A DNA stretch of 64,000 bases from Marinobacterium zhoushanense (GCF_014641945.1 NZ_BMIJ01000003.1:310001-374000), one strand, 5' to 3'; positions 28,179-37,348 are shown, counted from the stretch's first letter. Notes: a model not told the origin generated them from the sequence alone. Made by a program: numbers and translations.

Positions 28179-30086
28179 ATGGGTTACACCGACGAGTATC
28201 AGGCCGCACTTGAGAATGGTGAGCACTACTGGGCCGAGCAGGCCGAGCGCATCCATTGGTTCCGTAAACCGCAGACAACGCTGAAAAAGACCGAGTCCGG
28301 CACCTGGAACTGGTATCCGGACGGCGAACTGAACAGCTGCTACCTGGCGTTGGATCATCAGATCGCCCAGGGCCGTGGCGAGCAGGTGGCGCTTTACTAC
28401 GACTCCCCGGTCACCGGCAGCAAGCAGGCGATCAGCTACAACGCGCTACGCGACAAGGTGGCCCGCTTTGCCGGTGCACTGCGTAGCCACGGGGTGGAGA
28501 AGGGCGATACGGTGCTGATCTACATGCCGATGATCCCGGAAGCGGCGGTGGCGATGCTCGCCTGTGCCCGTCTCGGTGCCGTGCACTCGGTGGTGTTCGG
28601 TGGTTTCGCCCCGCATGAGATGGCGGTCCGCATCGACGACGCCGAACCCAAGGTGATCCTGACCGCCTCCTGCGGTATCGAGTTCGACAAGACTATCGCC
28701 TACAAGCCACTGGTGGACCTGGCGATCGCCACTGCCAAGCACAAACCACGCTGCACCATCGTCTGCCAGCGCCCGCTGCTGAAAGCCGAGTTGAATAATG
28801 CTCGGGATCTGGACTGGGAGCAGGTGCAGGAGGGCGTCGAGCCGGCTGAGTGTGTGCCGGTGCGCGGTGAAGACCCGCTCTATATCCTCTACACCTCAGG
28901 TACCACAGGACAGCCGAAGGGGATCGTCCGCGATAACGGCGGCCACGCGGTGGCGCTCAGCTATGCGCTGAACAACGTCTACGGCATGAACGAGGGTGAT
29001 GTCTGGTGGGGCGCGTCCGATATCGGCTGGGTGGTCGGCCACTCCTTCATCGTCTACGGCCCGCTGATGGGTGGCTGTAGCAGCATCTTCTTCGAGGGCA
29101 AGCCGGTACGAACCCCGGATGCCGGTACTTATTGGCGCGTGATCGCCGAGTATGGCGTCAACTCCATGTTCTGCGCGCCCACTGCGTTCCGCGCGATTCG
29201 CAAGGAGGATCCGAACGGTGAGCTGGCCAGGCAACATGACTTGTCCAGCCTGCGCTGGATCTTCGTTGCCGGTGAGAAGCTGGACTCTTCCACCTATAAC
29301 TGGCTCTCCGAACTGCTGAAGGTGCCGGTGCTGGACCACTGGTGGCAGACCGAGACCGGCTGGCCGATGACCGCGCCGATGATGGGCTTGACCGACCCGG
29401 CTGAACCGCGCCTTGGCTCTACCCATAAACCGCTGCCCGGCTATGACATCCGCGTGGTGGATGGGGAGGGCAACGAGGTGCCGGTGGGCGAGGCAGGGCA
29501 TATCTGCGTCAAGCTGCCGATGCCGCCGGGCGTGGCCTGGAGCATCTGGAACAACGATGAGCGTTTCGTCAGCTCCTACCTGACCGCCTTCCCCGGTTAC
29601 TACCACACCGGCGATGGCGGCTACCGCGACGACGAGGGCTACATCTACATCACCGGGCGTACCGACGATGTGATCAACGTGGCCGGACATCGTCTTTCCA
29701 CCGGTGAGATGGAAGAGGTGGTCTCTGCCCATCCGGCCGTAGCCGAGTGCGCGGTGATAGGGGTGAACGACGAACTGAAGGGGCAGCTGCCGGTGGGGTT
29801 GGTGGTGATCAAGGCCGGTGAGGAGATCGACGAAGCGCAGCTGCAGGCCGAGCTGGTACAGCGGGTACGCGATCAGGTCGGTGCACTGGCCTGCTTCCGT
29901 CGAGCCGTGGTGGTCAAACGACTGCCGAAGACCCGCTCCGGCAAGATCCTGCGCGCGACACTGCGCAAGATCGCCGCTGCCGAGCCCTACAAGATGCCGT
30001 CCACTATCGACGATGCCAGCATTCTGGATGAGATCACTGAGCGCCTGCAGCAGGCAGGATTTGACCGCGCGAAGGCACCAGAGTAG
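28179..30086 (+). CDS. prpE: Propionyl-CoA synthetase
   Basis: A 635-residue AMP-forming synthetase. The N-terminus (EHYWAEQAERIHWFRKP) and YTSGTTGQPKGIVRDNGGHAVAL are signatures of the PrpE subgroup; DHWWQTETGWPMT, TGDGGYRDDEGYIYITGRTDDVINVAGHRLSTGEMEE and PKTRSGKILR (catalytic Lys) complete the fold. It makes propionyl-CoA from propionate, joining valine/isoleucine breakdown to propionate metabolism. Acetate may also be used. It is preceded by a 131-bp gap, so could have its own promoter. Confidence 0.9.
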   Translation: MGYTDEYQAALENGEHYWAEQAERIHWFRKPQTTLKKTESGTWNWYPDGELNSCYLALDHQIAQGRGEQVALYYDSPVTGSKQAISYNALRDKVARFAGALRSHGVEKGDTVLIYMPMIPEAAVAMLACARLGAVHSVVFGGFAPHEMAVRIDDAEPKVILTASCGIEFDKTIAYKPLVDLAIATAKHKPRCTIVCQRPLLKAELNNARDLDWEQVQEGVEPAECVPVRGEDPLYILYTSGTTGQPKGIVRDNGGHAVALSYALNNVYGMNEGDVWWGASDIGWVVGHSFIVYGPLMGGCSSIFFEGKPVRTPDAGTYWRVIAEYGVNSMFCAPTAFRAIRKEDPNGELARQHDLSSLRWIFVAGEKLDSSTYNWLSELLKVPVLDHWWQTETGWPMTAPMMGLTDPAEPRLGSTHKPLPGYDIRVVDGEGNEVPVGEAGHICVKLPMPPGVAWSIWNNDERFVSSYLTAFPGYYHTGDGGYRDDEGYIYITGRTDDVINVAGHRLSTGEMEEVVSAHPAVAECAVIGVNDELKGQLPVGLVVIKAGEEIDEAQLQAELVQRVRDQVGALACFRRAVVVKRLPKTRSGKILRATLRKIAAAEPYKMPSTIDDASILDEITERLQQAGFDRAKAPE

Positions 30087-30119
30087 TACGAAAAAATACG
30101 TTAAAACAGGCGGATAAGT

Positions 30120-30881
30120 ATGGAACTTAAACAAGTACCGGCAGTTGTGACCGGTGGTGCGTCGGGTCTTGGTGAGGGGGCGGCACGCGTGCTCGCCGCA
30201 GCCGGTTGTCGCGTGGCGATCCTCGACCTGCAGCAGGAGCGTGGTGAAGCGGTCGCGCGTGAGATCGGCGGCATCTTCGTCAAGTGTGACGTTACCTCTG
30301 CCGAGAGCGCCGAGGCGGCATTTGCGGCCGCCCGCGAGGCGCATGGCCCCTGCGGTATCGCGGTGAGCTGCGCCGGTGTCGCACCAGCGGGGCGAATTGT
30401 CGGCAAAAAGGGGCCGATGCCGCTGGATGATTTTGCCCGTGTCATCCAGATCAACCTGATCGGCACCTTCAATATCCTGCGCCTCGCCGCTGCCGATATT
30501 GCCGAGCGCGCGGCGAATGACGATGGCGAACGTGGTGTGATCGTCAATACCGCCTCGATTGCCGCCTACGAGGGGCAGGTCGGCCAAGCCGCCTATGCCG
30601 CCTCCAAGGGTGGGGTCGTTTCGCTGACGTTGCCGGCAGCACGTGAGTTGGCCCGGCAGGGGATCCGCGTCAACACCATCGCCCCGGGTCTGTTCATGAC
30701 GCCGATGATGGCGGGATTCAGCGAGGAGGTGCAGCAGAGTCTGGCCGCTACACTGCCGTTTCCGCAGCGTCTGGGTAAGCCGGAGGAGTTCGGCATGCTG
30801 GTGGAGCAGATCGCACGCAACCCGCTGCTAAACGGTGAAACTATCCGTCTCGACTGTGCGTTGCGCATGGCGCCGCGTTAA
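30120..30881 (+). CDS. SDR-family 3-hydroxy-2-methylbutyryl-CoA dehydrogenase (likely)
   Basis: A 253-residue short-chain dehydrogenase. It has the NAD-binding TGGASGLGEGAARVLAAAG, catalytic Ser in NTASIAAYEGQ and YAASKGG with catalytic Tyr-x-x-x-Lys. Length and the C-terminal LLNGETIRLDCALRMAPR resemble HSD17B10-type enzymes acting on 2-methyl-3-hydroxybutyryl-CoA in isoleucine degradation. The adjoining thiolase makes that role likely. Other 3-hydroxyacyl-CoA substrates are possible. Confidence 0.85.
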   Translation: MELKQVPAVVTGGASGLGEGAARVLAAAGCRVAILDLQQERGEAVAREIGGIFVKCDVTSAESAEAAFAAAREAHGPCGIAVSCAGVAPAGRIVGKKGPMPLDDFARVIQINLIGTFNILRLAAADIAERAANDDGERGVIVNTASIAAYEGQVGQAAYAASKGGVVSLTLPAARELARQGIRVNTIAPGLFMTPMMAGFSEEVQQSLAATLPFPQRLGKPEEFGMLVEQIARNPLLNGETIRLDCALRMAPR

Positions 30882-30896
30882 TAGAGGAACAATAGA

Positions 30897-32078
30897 ATGT
30901 CCGATAATAGCGTTGTAATTGTTGGTGCGGCCCGTACCCCGATGGGCGGCATGCTGGGCGAGCTCAGTGATGTGCGCAGCCCCGATCTGGGCGCCGTGGC
31001 TATCGGTGCCGCCGTGGATCGCGCCGGGCTGACAGCGGATGCTATCGACGAGGTGGTGATGGGCTGTGTGCTGCCGGCCGGTCTCGGCCAGGCACCGGCG
31101 CGCCAGGCCTCGCGCAAGGCGGGTATCCCCGACAGCGCGGGTTGCACCACGGTTAACAAGATGTGCGGTTCCGGCATGAAGGCGGTGATGCTGGCCCATG
31201 ACCAGTTGCTCGCGGGAAGTGCCCGGATCATGGTCGCCGGTGGCATGGAGAACATGAGCCAGGCACCCTACCTGTTGCCGAAGGCGCGCGCCGGAATGCG
31301 CATGGGGCACGGTCAGGTGATCGACTCCATGTTCTTCGACGGTCTGGAAGATGCGTACGAGGGCGGACTGATGGGCGTGTTTGCCCAGCGTACCGCCGAT
31401 CTCTGCGAAGTCAGTCGCGAAGAGATGGACCAGTTCGCCATCGGTTCGCTGAACCGGGCGCTGGAGGCGATCAACAGCGGCGCGTTCCGCGACGAGATTG
31501 CACCAGTCAGCGTCAAGACTCGCGCTGGAGAGGTAGTAGTCGATACCGACGAGCAGCCCGGCAACGCCCGCCCGGAGAAGATTCCGCAGCTGCGCCCGGC
31601 GTTCAGCAAGGACGGCAGCGTTACCGCCGCCAACTCCAGCTCAATCAGCGACGGCGCCTCGGCATTGGTGCTGACCACCCAGGCGGAAGCCGAGGCGCGG
31701 CAACTCAAGCCGATGGCGCGCATCGTTGCCCACGCAACTCATGCCCGTTTGCCAGCCGAGTTCACGCTGGCGCCAATCGGCTCCATCGAGAAGGTGCTTC
31801 AGCGCGCTGGCTGGAGCAAGGATGACGTGGATCTGTTTGAGATCAACGAAGCCTTTGCCGTAGTGACGTTGCTGGCAATACGTGAACTGGGGCTTGATCC
31901 GGACAAGGTCAACGTCCACGGCGGTGCCTGCGCACTGGGCCATCCGATCGGGTCCTCCGGTTCGCGCATCATCGTCACCCTGATCCATGCGCTGAAGCAG
32001 CGAGGGCTCAAGCGTGGCGTGGCGTCGCTCTGCATCGGCGGCGGTGAGGCGACGGCGGTGGCGATCGAGCTTCTCTAA
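30897..32078 (+). CDS. Acetyl-CoA acyltransferase (thiolase), likely 2-methylacetoacetyl-CoA thiolase
   Basis: A 393-residue thiolase. NKMCGSGMKAVMLA contains the acyl-accepting Cys, NEAFAVVTL and GGACALGHPIGSSGSRI hold the two catalytic His regions, and the final CIGGGEATAVAIELL has the second Cys. It follows the SDR gene by 15 bp, so it probably splits 2-methylacetoacetyl-CoA to propionyl-CoA and acetyl-CoA. An acetoacetyl-CoA thiolase role, to finish leucine-derived acetoacetate, is an equally natural use. Confidence 0.9.
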   Translation: MSDNSVVIVGAARTPMGGMLGELSDVRSPDLGAVAIGAAVDRAGLTADAIDEVVMGCVLPAGLGQAPARQASRKAGIPDSAGCTTVNKMCGSGMKAVMLAHDQLLAGSARIMVAGGMENMSQAPYLLPKARAGMRMGHGQVIDSMFFDGLEDAYEGGLMGVFAQRTADLCEVSREEMDQFAIGSLNRALEAINSGAFRDEIAPVSVKTRAGEVVVDTDEQPGNARPEKIPQLRPAFSKDGSVTAANSSSISDGASALVLTTQAEAEARQLKPMARIVAHATHARLPAEFTLAPIGSIEKVLQRAGWSKDDVDLFEINEAFAVVTLLAIRELGLDPDKVNVHGGACALGHPIGSSGSRIIVTLIHALKQRGLKRGVASLCIGGGEATAVAIELL

Positions 32079-32188
32079 CTCTTCGATCTTTCCCGTAAAA
32101 GCGAGTCAGCAGCGCTCCTCCAATGGGAGGCGCGCCGGGCTGCCCTTATGCCCGAACTCCACTCGCAACATAGGGATAGTCGATCACG

Positions 32189-32207
32189 AATAACAACAAT
32201 AAGCAGG
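32189..32207 (+). promoter_or_regulatory. AANAANAA-type leader motif before the second acyl-CoA synthetase
   Basis: AATAACAACAATAAGCAGG lies just upstream of ATG 32215 and closely matches the prpE leader tract at 28153-28171. Confidence 0.4.
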
Positions 32208-32214
32208 TACTGCG

Positions 32215-33864
32215 ATGAACAACGTTAAATACAGCGACTTCATGCGCGACTTCAGCGTCGACACCATACTGAACCGCTTCGTCGGCGACTACGAAAACGG
32301 CATCAATGTTTGTCAGGAGATCTGTGACCACCACGCGGATGATCCGAGCCGCGTGGCCCTGCGCTACGAGCGCATCGACGGCTCCACTGGTGAGTTGACC
32401 TTCCACGAACTGCTACAGCGCTCGGCTCAGTTCGCCAACTTCCTCACCAGCCAGGGGATAGGGCGGGGCGACCGTGTGGCCTGCCTGCTGCCGAGAACAC
32501 CTGAGCTGCTGATCAGCCTGTTGGGTACTCTGCGGGTCGGTGGTGTCTACCAGCCACTGTTCACCGCCTTCGGCAGCGGCGCCATCGAGTACCGCCTGGA
32601 ACGCGCCGATACCAAGCTGATCATCACCAATCCGGAGCAATGGACGAAGTTGAAGGATGTGGCCGGGCCGCCGCGCACCATGTTGGTCGCCGACGCTTAC
32701 CATCCGCTCGCGGGCGAAGCGAACTTCCTGTTCGATGAGGCTCAAAACGGGCAGAGCACCGAATTTGAGCCGGTACGCCTGGGGCCCGATGAACCCTTCC
32801 TGCAGATGTTCACCTCCGGTACTACCGGCAAGTCCAAGGGCGTGTCGGTACCGGTACGCGCACTGCCGGCGTTCTGGGTCTATATGCGTTATGCCATCGG
32901 TCTGCGCGCGACTGATAACTTCTGGAACGTGGCCGATCCGGGCTGGGCCTACGGTCTGTATTACGCCATTGTGGGCCCAATGCTGCTCGGCTGCACCACA
33001 CACTTCAACGAAGCGGGGTTCAGTGCCGAGAACACCTTCAGTTTCCTCGAGCGCTATAAGATCACCAACTTTGCCGCCGCGCCGACCGCTTACCGCATGC
33101 TGATGGCCAACGACAAACTGCTGGCGAACTACCCCGGCATCAAGCTGCGTGTCGCCAACAGCGCCGGCGAGCCGCTGAATCCGGAGGTGGTGAACTGGGT
33201 GCGCCGCGCCTTAAGTTGCCGTGTCTGCGACCAGTACGGCCAGACCGAGACCGGCATGACCGCCGCCAACTTCCATGAACTCAGCCATACCCACCGCGAC
33301 GCGAGCATGGGCTACGCACTACCCGGTTACCGTCTGGTGGCACTGGATGCGGACTTCAACGAGGTGGGCGAGGGGGAGACCGGCGAACTGGCGATCGATA
33401 TGGAGAATTCGCCGCTCTACTTCTTCCAGGGCTACACCTGGGGCGAGAAGAGCCCCTACCAGGGCCGCTATTATCTGACCGGCGATGTCGTCATCAGCAA
33501 CGGCGACGGCGCACACTCCTACACCGGTCGAGATGACGACATCATCGCCTCGGCGGGCTACCGCATCGGGCCCGCCGACGTGGAGAACACCCTGCTCGAA
33601 CATGAAGCGGTGATCGAGAGCGCGGTGGTCGGCAAGCCCTGCGACAAGCGCGGCTATATCGTCAAAGCCTACGTGGTGACCCACCCGGAATATGATGCCG
33701 ATGAAGCGTTGATCGAGGCGCTGCAGCAGCATGTACGCAACCGCCTGTCGACCCACGCCTTCCCACGTGAGATCGCCTTCGTCACCGAACTGCCGAAGAC
33801 CTCCAGCGGGAAACTGCAGCGCTACCTGCTGCGTCAGCAGGCGATGGAGGAGTTGAAGGGCTGA
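32215..33864 (+). CDS. AMP-dependent acyl-CoA synthetase, AcsA-like
   Basis: A 549-residue synthetase with FTSGTTGKSKGVSVPV (P-loop), DQYGQTETGM (adenylate site), TGDVVISNGDGAHSYTGRDDDIIASAGYRIGPADVENTL (hinge and domain swing) and LPKTSSGKLQRYLLR (catalytic Lys). It is related to the acetyl/medium-chain acyl-CoA synthetases. Substrate is not clear; a branched or short carboxylate fits the operon. The gene ends the valine/isoleucine cluster, with a hairpin terminator after it. Confidence 0.85.
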   Translation: MNNVKYSDFMRDFSVDTILNRFVGDYENGINVCQEICDHHADDPSRVALRYERIDGSTGELTFHELLQRSAQFANFLTSQGIGRGDRVACLLPRTPELLISLLGTLRVGGVYQPLFTAFGSGAIEYRLERADTKLIITNPEQWTKLKDVAGPPRTMLVADAYHPLAGEANFLFDEAQNGQSTEFEPVRLGPDEPFLQMFTSGTTGKSKGVSVPVRALPAFWVYMRYAIGLRATDNFWNVADPGWAYGLYYAIVGPMLLGCTTHFNEAGFSAENTFSFLERYKITNFAAAPTAYRMLMANDKLLANYPGIKLRVANSAGEPLNPEVVNWVRRALSCRVCDQYGQTETGMTAANFHELSHTHRDASMGYALPGYRLVALDADFNEVGEGETGELAIDMENSPLYFFQGYTWGEKSPYQGRYYLTGDVVISNGDGAHSYTGRDDDIIASAGYRIGPADVENTLLEHEAVIESAVVGKPCDKRGYIVKAYVVTHPEYDADEALIEALQQHVRNRLSTHAFPREIAFVTELPKTSSGKLQRYLLRQQAMEELKG

Positions 33865-33875
33865 TTGGCTGATGA

Positions 33876-33900
33876 ATAGGCCCGGGGTTACCGGGCCTAT
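33876..33900. terminator. Hairpin between convergent operons
   Basis: ATAGGCCCGG and CCGGGCCTAT (33876-33900) form a perfect 10-bp stem between the plus-strand synthetase and the minus-strand NTF2-like gene, overlapping the latter's stop codon. It can serve both directions, although a long T-run is lacking. Confidence 0.65.
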
Positions 33901-34346
33901 GTCGATTCTTTTTCAATTTGTCCCGCTTTGTTACGCACCGACTTCACGATCCGCCCGAGTAGCGGTATACCATCCATGATCCGGCTACCGTCCCAGTAAT
34001 CCTGGTGGTGGCTTATTTTGCCTTCCGCATTGATCAGTATGTGGCTGACTCCTTCAGCGTGTATCGCTTTGGTGATGTTGCTGAAGGCGCTGAACTCCCA
34101 GATCAGATAGCCGCCGGTCGGGGTGGCATCGATCTGTTTAACCCTGAACTGGATATTGTCGAGACTGGCGAACATATCCATCATCACGGCGCGGTAGCCT
34201 GCCTTGCTGGTGGTGTGGTTAAACGGGTCCTTGAACTCGACATCCTCAGCCAGCAGTTGCAGCATCTGATCCACTCTGTCGGGAGTGAGAGTCTGCAGCA
34301 GATCGGCGTATCGTCTCAGCAGCGTTTCGTGTTCGGTATTGGTCAT
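33897..34346 (-). CDS. NTF2-like (SnoaL-type) small protein
   Basis: A 149-residue protein with the pattern of the SnoaL/NTF2 cone fold: an N-terminal helix (LLRRYADLLQTL), VEFKDPFN, then strands including YLIWEFSAF, and a C-terminal HHQDYWDGS. Such proteins may be enzymes or binding pockets; the conserved YWDG with preceding His suggests a ligand pocket. It is the last gene of the DUF2878-CHI-DUF3833-SDR-NTF2 unit. Related proteins accompany ECF/ChrR lipid-modification clusters in other proteobacteria. Confidence 0.75.
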   Translation of the reverse strand: MTNTEHETLLRRYADLLQTLTPDRVDQMLQLLAEDVEFKDPFNHTTSKAGYRAVMMDMFASLDNIQFRVKQIDATPTGGYLIWEFSAFSNITKAIHAEGVSHILINAEGKISHHQDYWDGSRIMDGIPLLGRIVKSVRNKAGQIEKEST

Positions 34347-34364
34347 TCAGTGTGACTCAAGGTT

Positions 34365-35132
34365 TCAGGCTGTCAGTTTCCGTACCAGAGGAAAGTACCA
34401 TGCATAGGGCAGGCAGCGGAGCAGTTTGAGCACAGAGGTAAAACGGGCCGGAAAGCTGATCTCGAATCGGTTTGAATCGAGCCCTTTGATAATCCACTCC
34501 GCTGCCTGCTCCGGCTCCACCAGAGCGGGCATGGTGAATTCGTTCTTGTCGGTGAGTGGCGTGCGAACAAATCCGGGATTGATCAACCGCAGGTCGATAT
34601 CGCTGCCGACCAGGTCGAGCTTCAGCGATTCGGCCAGATTGATCAGTGCCGCCTTGCTTGCGCCGTATGCAGCAGCGGTTGGCAAGCCGCGGTAACCGGC
34701 GACTGAGGCCATGATCGCGATCTGGCCCCGACCACGCTTAAGACAGCATTTCAGGCTTGGATCGAGCGAGCGTAGCGTGCCGCTGAGGTTGGTGTGCATC
34801 AGTGCTTCGACCCGCTCGGCGCTGAACTCCTGGGCGGTGAAGGGGTCGTGCGTGCCGGCGTTGAGGATGATCAGATCCGGCAGCCTGCTGTTGTGCTCCC
34901 ATTTCTCGAAACAGCGCTCTATCGCCGCTTGATCGGTAACATCCAGCGGGCAGGGGGTCAGCACTCCCGGCATATCCTTGAGCTCGTGCGCCAGCGCTTC
35001 GAGCACATCACTACGTCGCGCGCTGGCATAGACGTTTACGCCCTGCCGGCAGAGTGTCACGGCCAGTGCCCGGCCAATACCCTGGCTAGCCCCGGTTACC
35101 CAGGCAGTTTGCCTGATGTGTTTCGTTTTCAT
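34365..35132 (-). CDS. SDR-family oxidoreductase of the ECF/ChrR cluster
   Basis: A 255-residue short-chain dehydrogenase. TGASQGIGRALAVTL binds NAD(P), and SVAGYRGLPTAAAYGASKAALINLAESL gives the catalytic Ser, Tyr and Lys. The C-terminal tail (FEISFPARFTSVLKLLRCLPYAWYFPLVRKL) is hydrophobic and basic and could bind the membrane, as in SDRs acting on lipids. ATG is 3 bp after the DUF3833 gene stop, so they are coupled. Substrate unknown; a modified fatty acid or lipid is likely from context. Confidence 0.85.
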   Translation of the reverse strand: MKTKHIRQTAWVTGASQGIGRALAVTLCRQGVNVYASARRSDVLEALAHELKDMPGVLTPCPLDVTDQAAIERCFEKWEHNSRLPDLIILNAGTHDPFTAQEFSAERVEALMHTNLSGTLRSLDPSLKCCLKRGRGQIAIMASVAGYRGLPTAAAYGASKAALINLAESLKLDLVGSDIDLRLINPGFVRTPLTDKNEFTMPALVEPEQAAEWIIKGLDSNRFEISFPARFTSVLKLLRCLPYAWYFPLVRKLTA

Positions 35133-35135
35133 CGT

Positions 35136-35711
35136 TTACTCCTCCACTCGGCAATTGGGCCGGAGGGGCCGGGAAGGCTTATCACTGACACGGTGTATAG
35201 CCAGCGTGATCTCGCCCACTTCGAAGCCAAACTTGGTCATGCGGGTGCGGTTAATCAGGTGATCTTCACTGACCAGATAGAGCCAGTCGTCGAGGGTCAG
35301 GTCGATGCTGTCGCCGTCGTCCAGCGCGACTCTCAACACATACTGCCAATTGAGGGTATTGCCGGCGATTATTCCTTGGGCGTCTCCGATGACATCGCCA
35401 GCACTGCCGGTCAGCCGGTTGTCGGTCTGCTCAAGTCGCCAGCAGCGCCACTGCTCTTCGCCGTCATTGAAATGGAACTGCTCATCAAGGACGCCCCGCG
35501 TGCCGTTCCACTTGCCGACGATGTTCGCAGTGAAGCGGCGTGTAACCTCGCCGGAACGGTCCTGCACGATGCCCACAGCCAGCAGTTGGCCATTAAAGAA
35601 GGTCGCGGGTACGAATGCCGGCTCGCTATTGCGATACTGTTCAATCCTGGTGCTACAGCTCGCCAGGGTCAGCAGGCTCAGCAGTGTCAAACTGCGGGTC
35701 AGGATATTCAT
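35136..35711 (-). CDS. DUF3833 lipoprotein
   Basis: A 191-residue lipoprotein: basic start, hydrophobic core and lipobox LASC (Cys19), with Ser at +2, which favours the outer membrane. The mature part follows the DUF3833 pattern: FFNGQLLAVGIVQDRSGEV, FHFNDGEEQWRCWRL, WQYVLRVALDDG, DWLYLVSEDHLINRTRMTKFGFEVGEITL. Function is not known. Its first bases overlap the stop of the chalcone-isomerase-like gene. A second DUF3833 gene, without a lipobox, lies at 36808-37284. Confidence 0.85.
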   Translation of the reverse strand: MNILTRSLTLLSLLTLASCSTRIEQYRNSEPAFVPATFFNGQLLAVGIVQDRSGEVTRRFTANIVGKWNGTRGVLDEQFHFNDGEEQWRCWRLEQTDNRLTGSAGDVIGDAQGIIAGNTLNWQYVLRVALDDGDSIDLTLDDWLYLVSEDHLINRTRMTKFGFEVGEITLAIHRVSDKPSRPLRPNCRVEE

Positions 35712-36211
35712 GATTCTCCCTTAAGCTGTCGGCTTAGGTGTGGAAACGAGCTGTTTTCCGCCAGCCAGATCGCCAGAAAGGCTTTGGCGAACTGGCTATC
35801 GTCGATCTGGCCGATCGGTTGCTCGTTGAAGTGGAAGGTGCCGCCGCTGGCGGTGAGCTCGAAACTGAGGCTGTCGCCGGGCCGGATCTCGCTAGGCCAG
35901 AAGCGGGTTAGGCTCTGCAGTTGTCGTTCGGTCTGCTGCGTTGGCAGGCCGGGAGCGACCTGTTGTAACTCATTTCGGGTTGCGTCGATCAGATCATCTC
36001 GTTCAATTGCACGCAGGTAATCCAATTTGAGCAGCAAGGGGACAGTGATGCCGTGGTAGCGCCCATCGGCCGTGTACAGCTTTACGTCGTAGATCTCCCA
36101 GAGCAGCACCCGGAGCCTTGCTTCACCGACCAGTTGGTACTGGGTGTTGGCCATTAATGGGCTACTCATCACCGCCAGCAGCAAGAGAAGTAGATGAGCT
36201 GTGATCTTCAT
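35708..36211 (-). CDS. Chalcone-isomerase-like exported protein
   Basis: A 167-residue protein with a Sec-type signal (cleavage after about residue 21, SSPLMA-N). The mature sequence QLVGEARLRVLLWEIYDVKLYTADGRY, LLKLDYLRAIERDDLID and FHFNEQPIGQIDDSQFAKAFLAIWL fits the bacterial chalcone isomerase-like family, whose fold may bind fatty acids rather than flavonoids. It is exported, next to a DUF3833 lipoprotein, so both may handle lipids in the envelope. It overlaps its neighbours by 4 bases on both sides. Confidence 0.8.
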   Translation of the reverse strand: MKITAHLLLLLLAVMSSPLMANTQYQLVGEARLRVLLWEIYDVKLYTADGRYHGITVPLLLKLDYLRAIERDDLIDATRNELQQVAPGLPTQQTERQLQSLTRFWPSEIRPGDSLSFELTASGGTFHFNEQPIGQIDDSQFAKAFLAIWLAENSSFPHLSRQLKGES

Positions 36212-36735
36212 AAAGCCCCCGATGCCTGGTTCCTGGTGCCGAAGTTTTGCCCGAGCCAGAGCAGTGCCGGCAGCAGCGCTGCCCAGAGCGGCACCAGTAT
36301 CAGCAGACTGGTCGAAGTGGTGTATCCCAGCTTCACCGCCCCCAGCTGGGCGCCCAGCAGATAGCTACCGCTACCGGCCACACCGCCCAACAGCCCGGCG
36401 AGATAAGGGTGAGTCGCGAGCGGTTTGAGTCCCTGGCGCAGGGTGGCGGCAAAGCAGCACCACAGCAGTGCTAGCCAGAGCGGAGGTACGGCCGGGGCGC
36501 GCTCGAAATGAAAAACACCGCTGAGCAGCAGCAGCGTGTCGAGAAGGTAGCCGAAGGTGGCGGTGATCAAAATTAACTGTAACTCGGCCAGTCGATCGCT
36601 GTGCAGGAGAAGGTGGCCCGACAGCAGCAGAATCAACCAGGGCAGGCTCTCGTTTTGCAGCAAAACCGCGAGCCACCAGCAGAGCTGAAAACCCACCAGA
36701 TTGATAATGATGTGTTCGCTGATGCCAGATTTCAT
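36208..36735 (-). CDS. DUF2878 membrane protein
   Basis: A 175-residue integral membrane protein with about five to six helices; hydrophobic stretches start right after the N-terminus (INLVGFQLCWWLAVLLQ) and run to the end. The general pattern fits DUF2878. Its role is unknown. It is the first gene of a five-gene minus-strand unit and has its own TGATCC-type promoter 20-60 bp upstream. The ribosome site GGAG lies 11 bp before ATG 36735. Confidence 0.75.
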   Translation of the reverse strand: MKSGISEHIIINLVGFQLCWWLAVLLQNESLPWLILLLSGHLLLHSDRLAELQLILITATFGYLLDTLLLLSGVFHFERAPAVPPLWLALLWCCFAATLRQGLKPLATHPYLAGLLGGVAGSGSYLLGAQLGAVKLGYTTSTSLLILVPLWAALLPALLWLGQNFGTRNQASGAL

Positions 36736-36756
36736 CCGCCGCTCCGATAGTAACTC

Positions 36757-36793
36757 TGTTAATTAGCTACGTTGTAGCGCGCGCTTTGGATCA
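36757..36793 (-). promoter_or_regulatory. ECF-type promoter for the DUF2878 operon
   Basis: On the minus strand TGATCC (36793-36788) is followed, after exactly 18 bp, by TAGCTA (36769-36764). The same TGATCCAAA start and 18-bp spacing occur at the two promoters beside the sigma-factor gene. It lies in the gap upstream of ATG 36735. Confidence 0.65.
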
Positions 36794-36807
36794 GCTGAAC
36801 TCGACAA

Positions 36808-37284
36808 TCACCGCCGTGTAAACGCCAGCGTGACACTGCCGACATGAACGCCCCATTTGCTCAATCGAGCGCGGTTGATTAGCACCCCATCGGCCATCAG
36901 GAACATCTGATCGTTGAAATCGATACGGACTGTGCGTTGTCCTACCGAAAGGTTAAGCTGATAGCGCCAAAACAGCCGGTTACCCTCGATCTTGCCTGCA
37001 GCCGGCTTAGAAAGGTCTGCGGCCACGCCACGATATTGGATGGAGCTGAGTCGTTGGATTCGCCAGGTACGCTGCTGGAGTTCGCCATTGTCATATTCGA
37101 ACGACTCATGGAGAACCAGGGTGTCGCCCTCGATACGACCCTCCAGATCGACTACCAGTTGCCGTCGGCAGCGGCCAAAAGGTGTTTCGAATATTCCATA
37201 GGCGCGGGTTGTGCCCTGGAAATAGTCAAACAGATCGAAGTGTTCCGGAAAGCTCATCGCTAATGCCCTGTGCTGTGCAGTCAC
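36808..37284 (-). CDS. DUF3833-family protein without lipobox
   Basis: A 158-residue protein with the same core as the lipoprotein at 35136-35711: FDLFDYFQGTTRAYGIFETPFGR, ESFEYDNGELQQRTWRIQRL, WRYQLNLSVGQRTVRIDFNDQMFLMADGVLINRARLSKWGVHVGSVTLAF. No signal or lipobox is seen, so this one is probably cytoplasmic or peripheral. The start could be ATG 37284 or ATG 37257. It lies 64 bp after chrR on the same strand. Confidence 0.8.
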   Translation of the reverse strand: MTAQHRALAMSFPEHFDLFDYFQGTTRAYGIFETPFGRCRRQLVVDLEGRIEGDTLVLHESFEYDNGELQQRTWRIQRLSSIQYRGVAADLSKPAAGKIEGNRLFWRYQLNLSVGQRTVRIDFNDQMFLMADGVLINRARLSKWGVHVGSVTLAFTRR

Positions 37285-37348
37285 CTGTTACTACGTGGCT
37301 GCGGGGCAATCAGATCATCTCCGGGATCGGGTGCCAGCGTCTGAACGA

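Noticed and set aside
28896..30587. 563-codon minus-strand open frame
   Set aside because: It is antisense to prpE and the SDR gene; composition typical of an antisense shadow.
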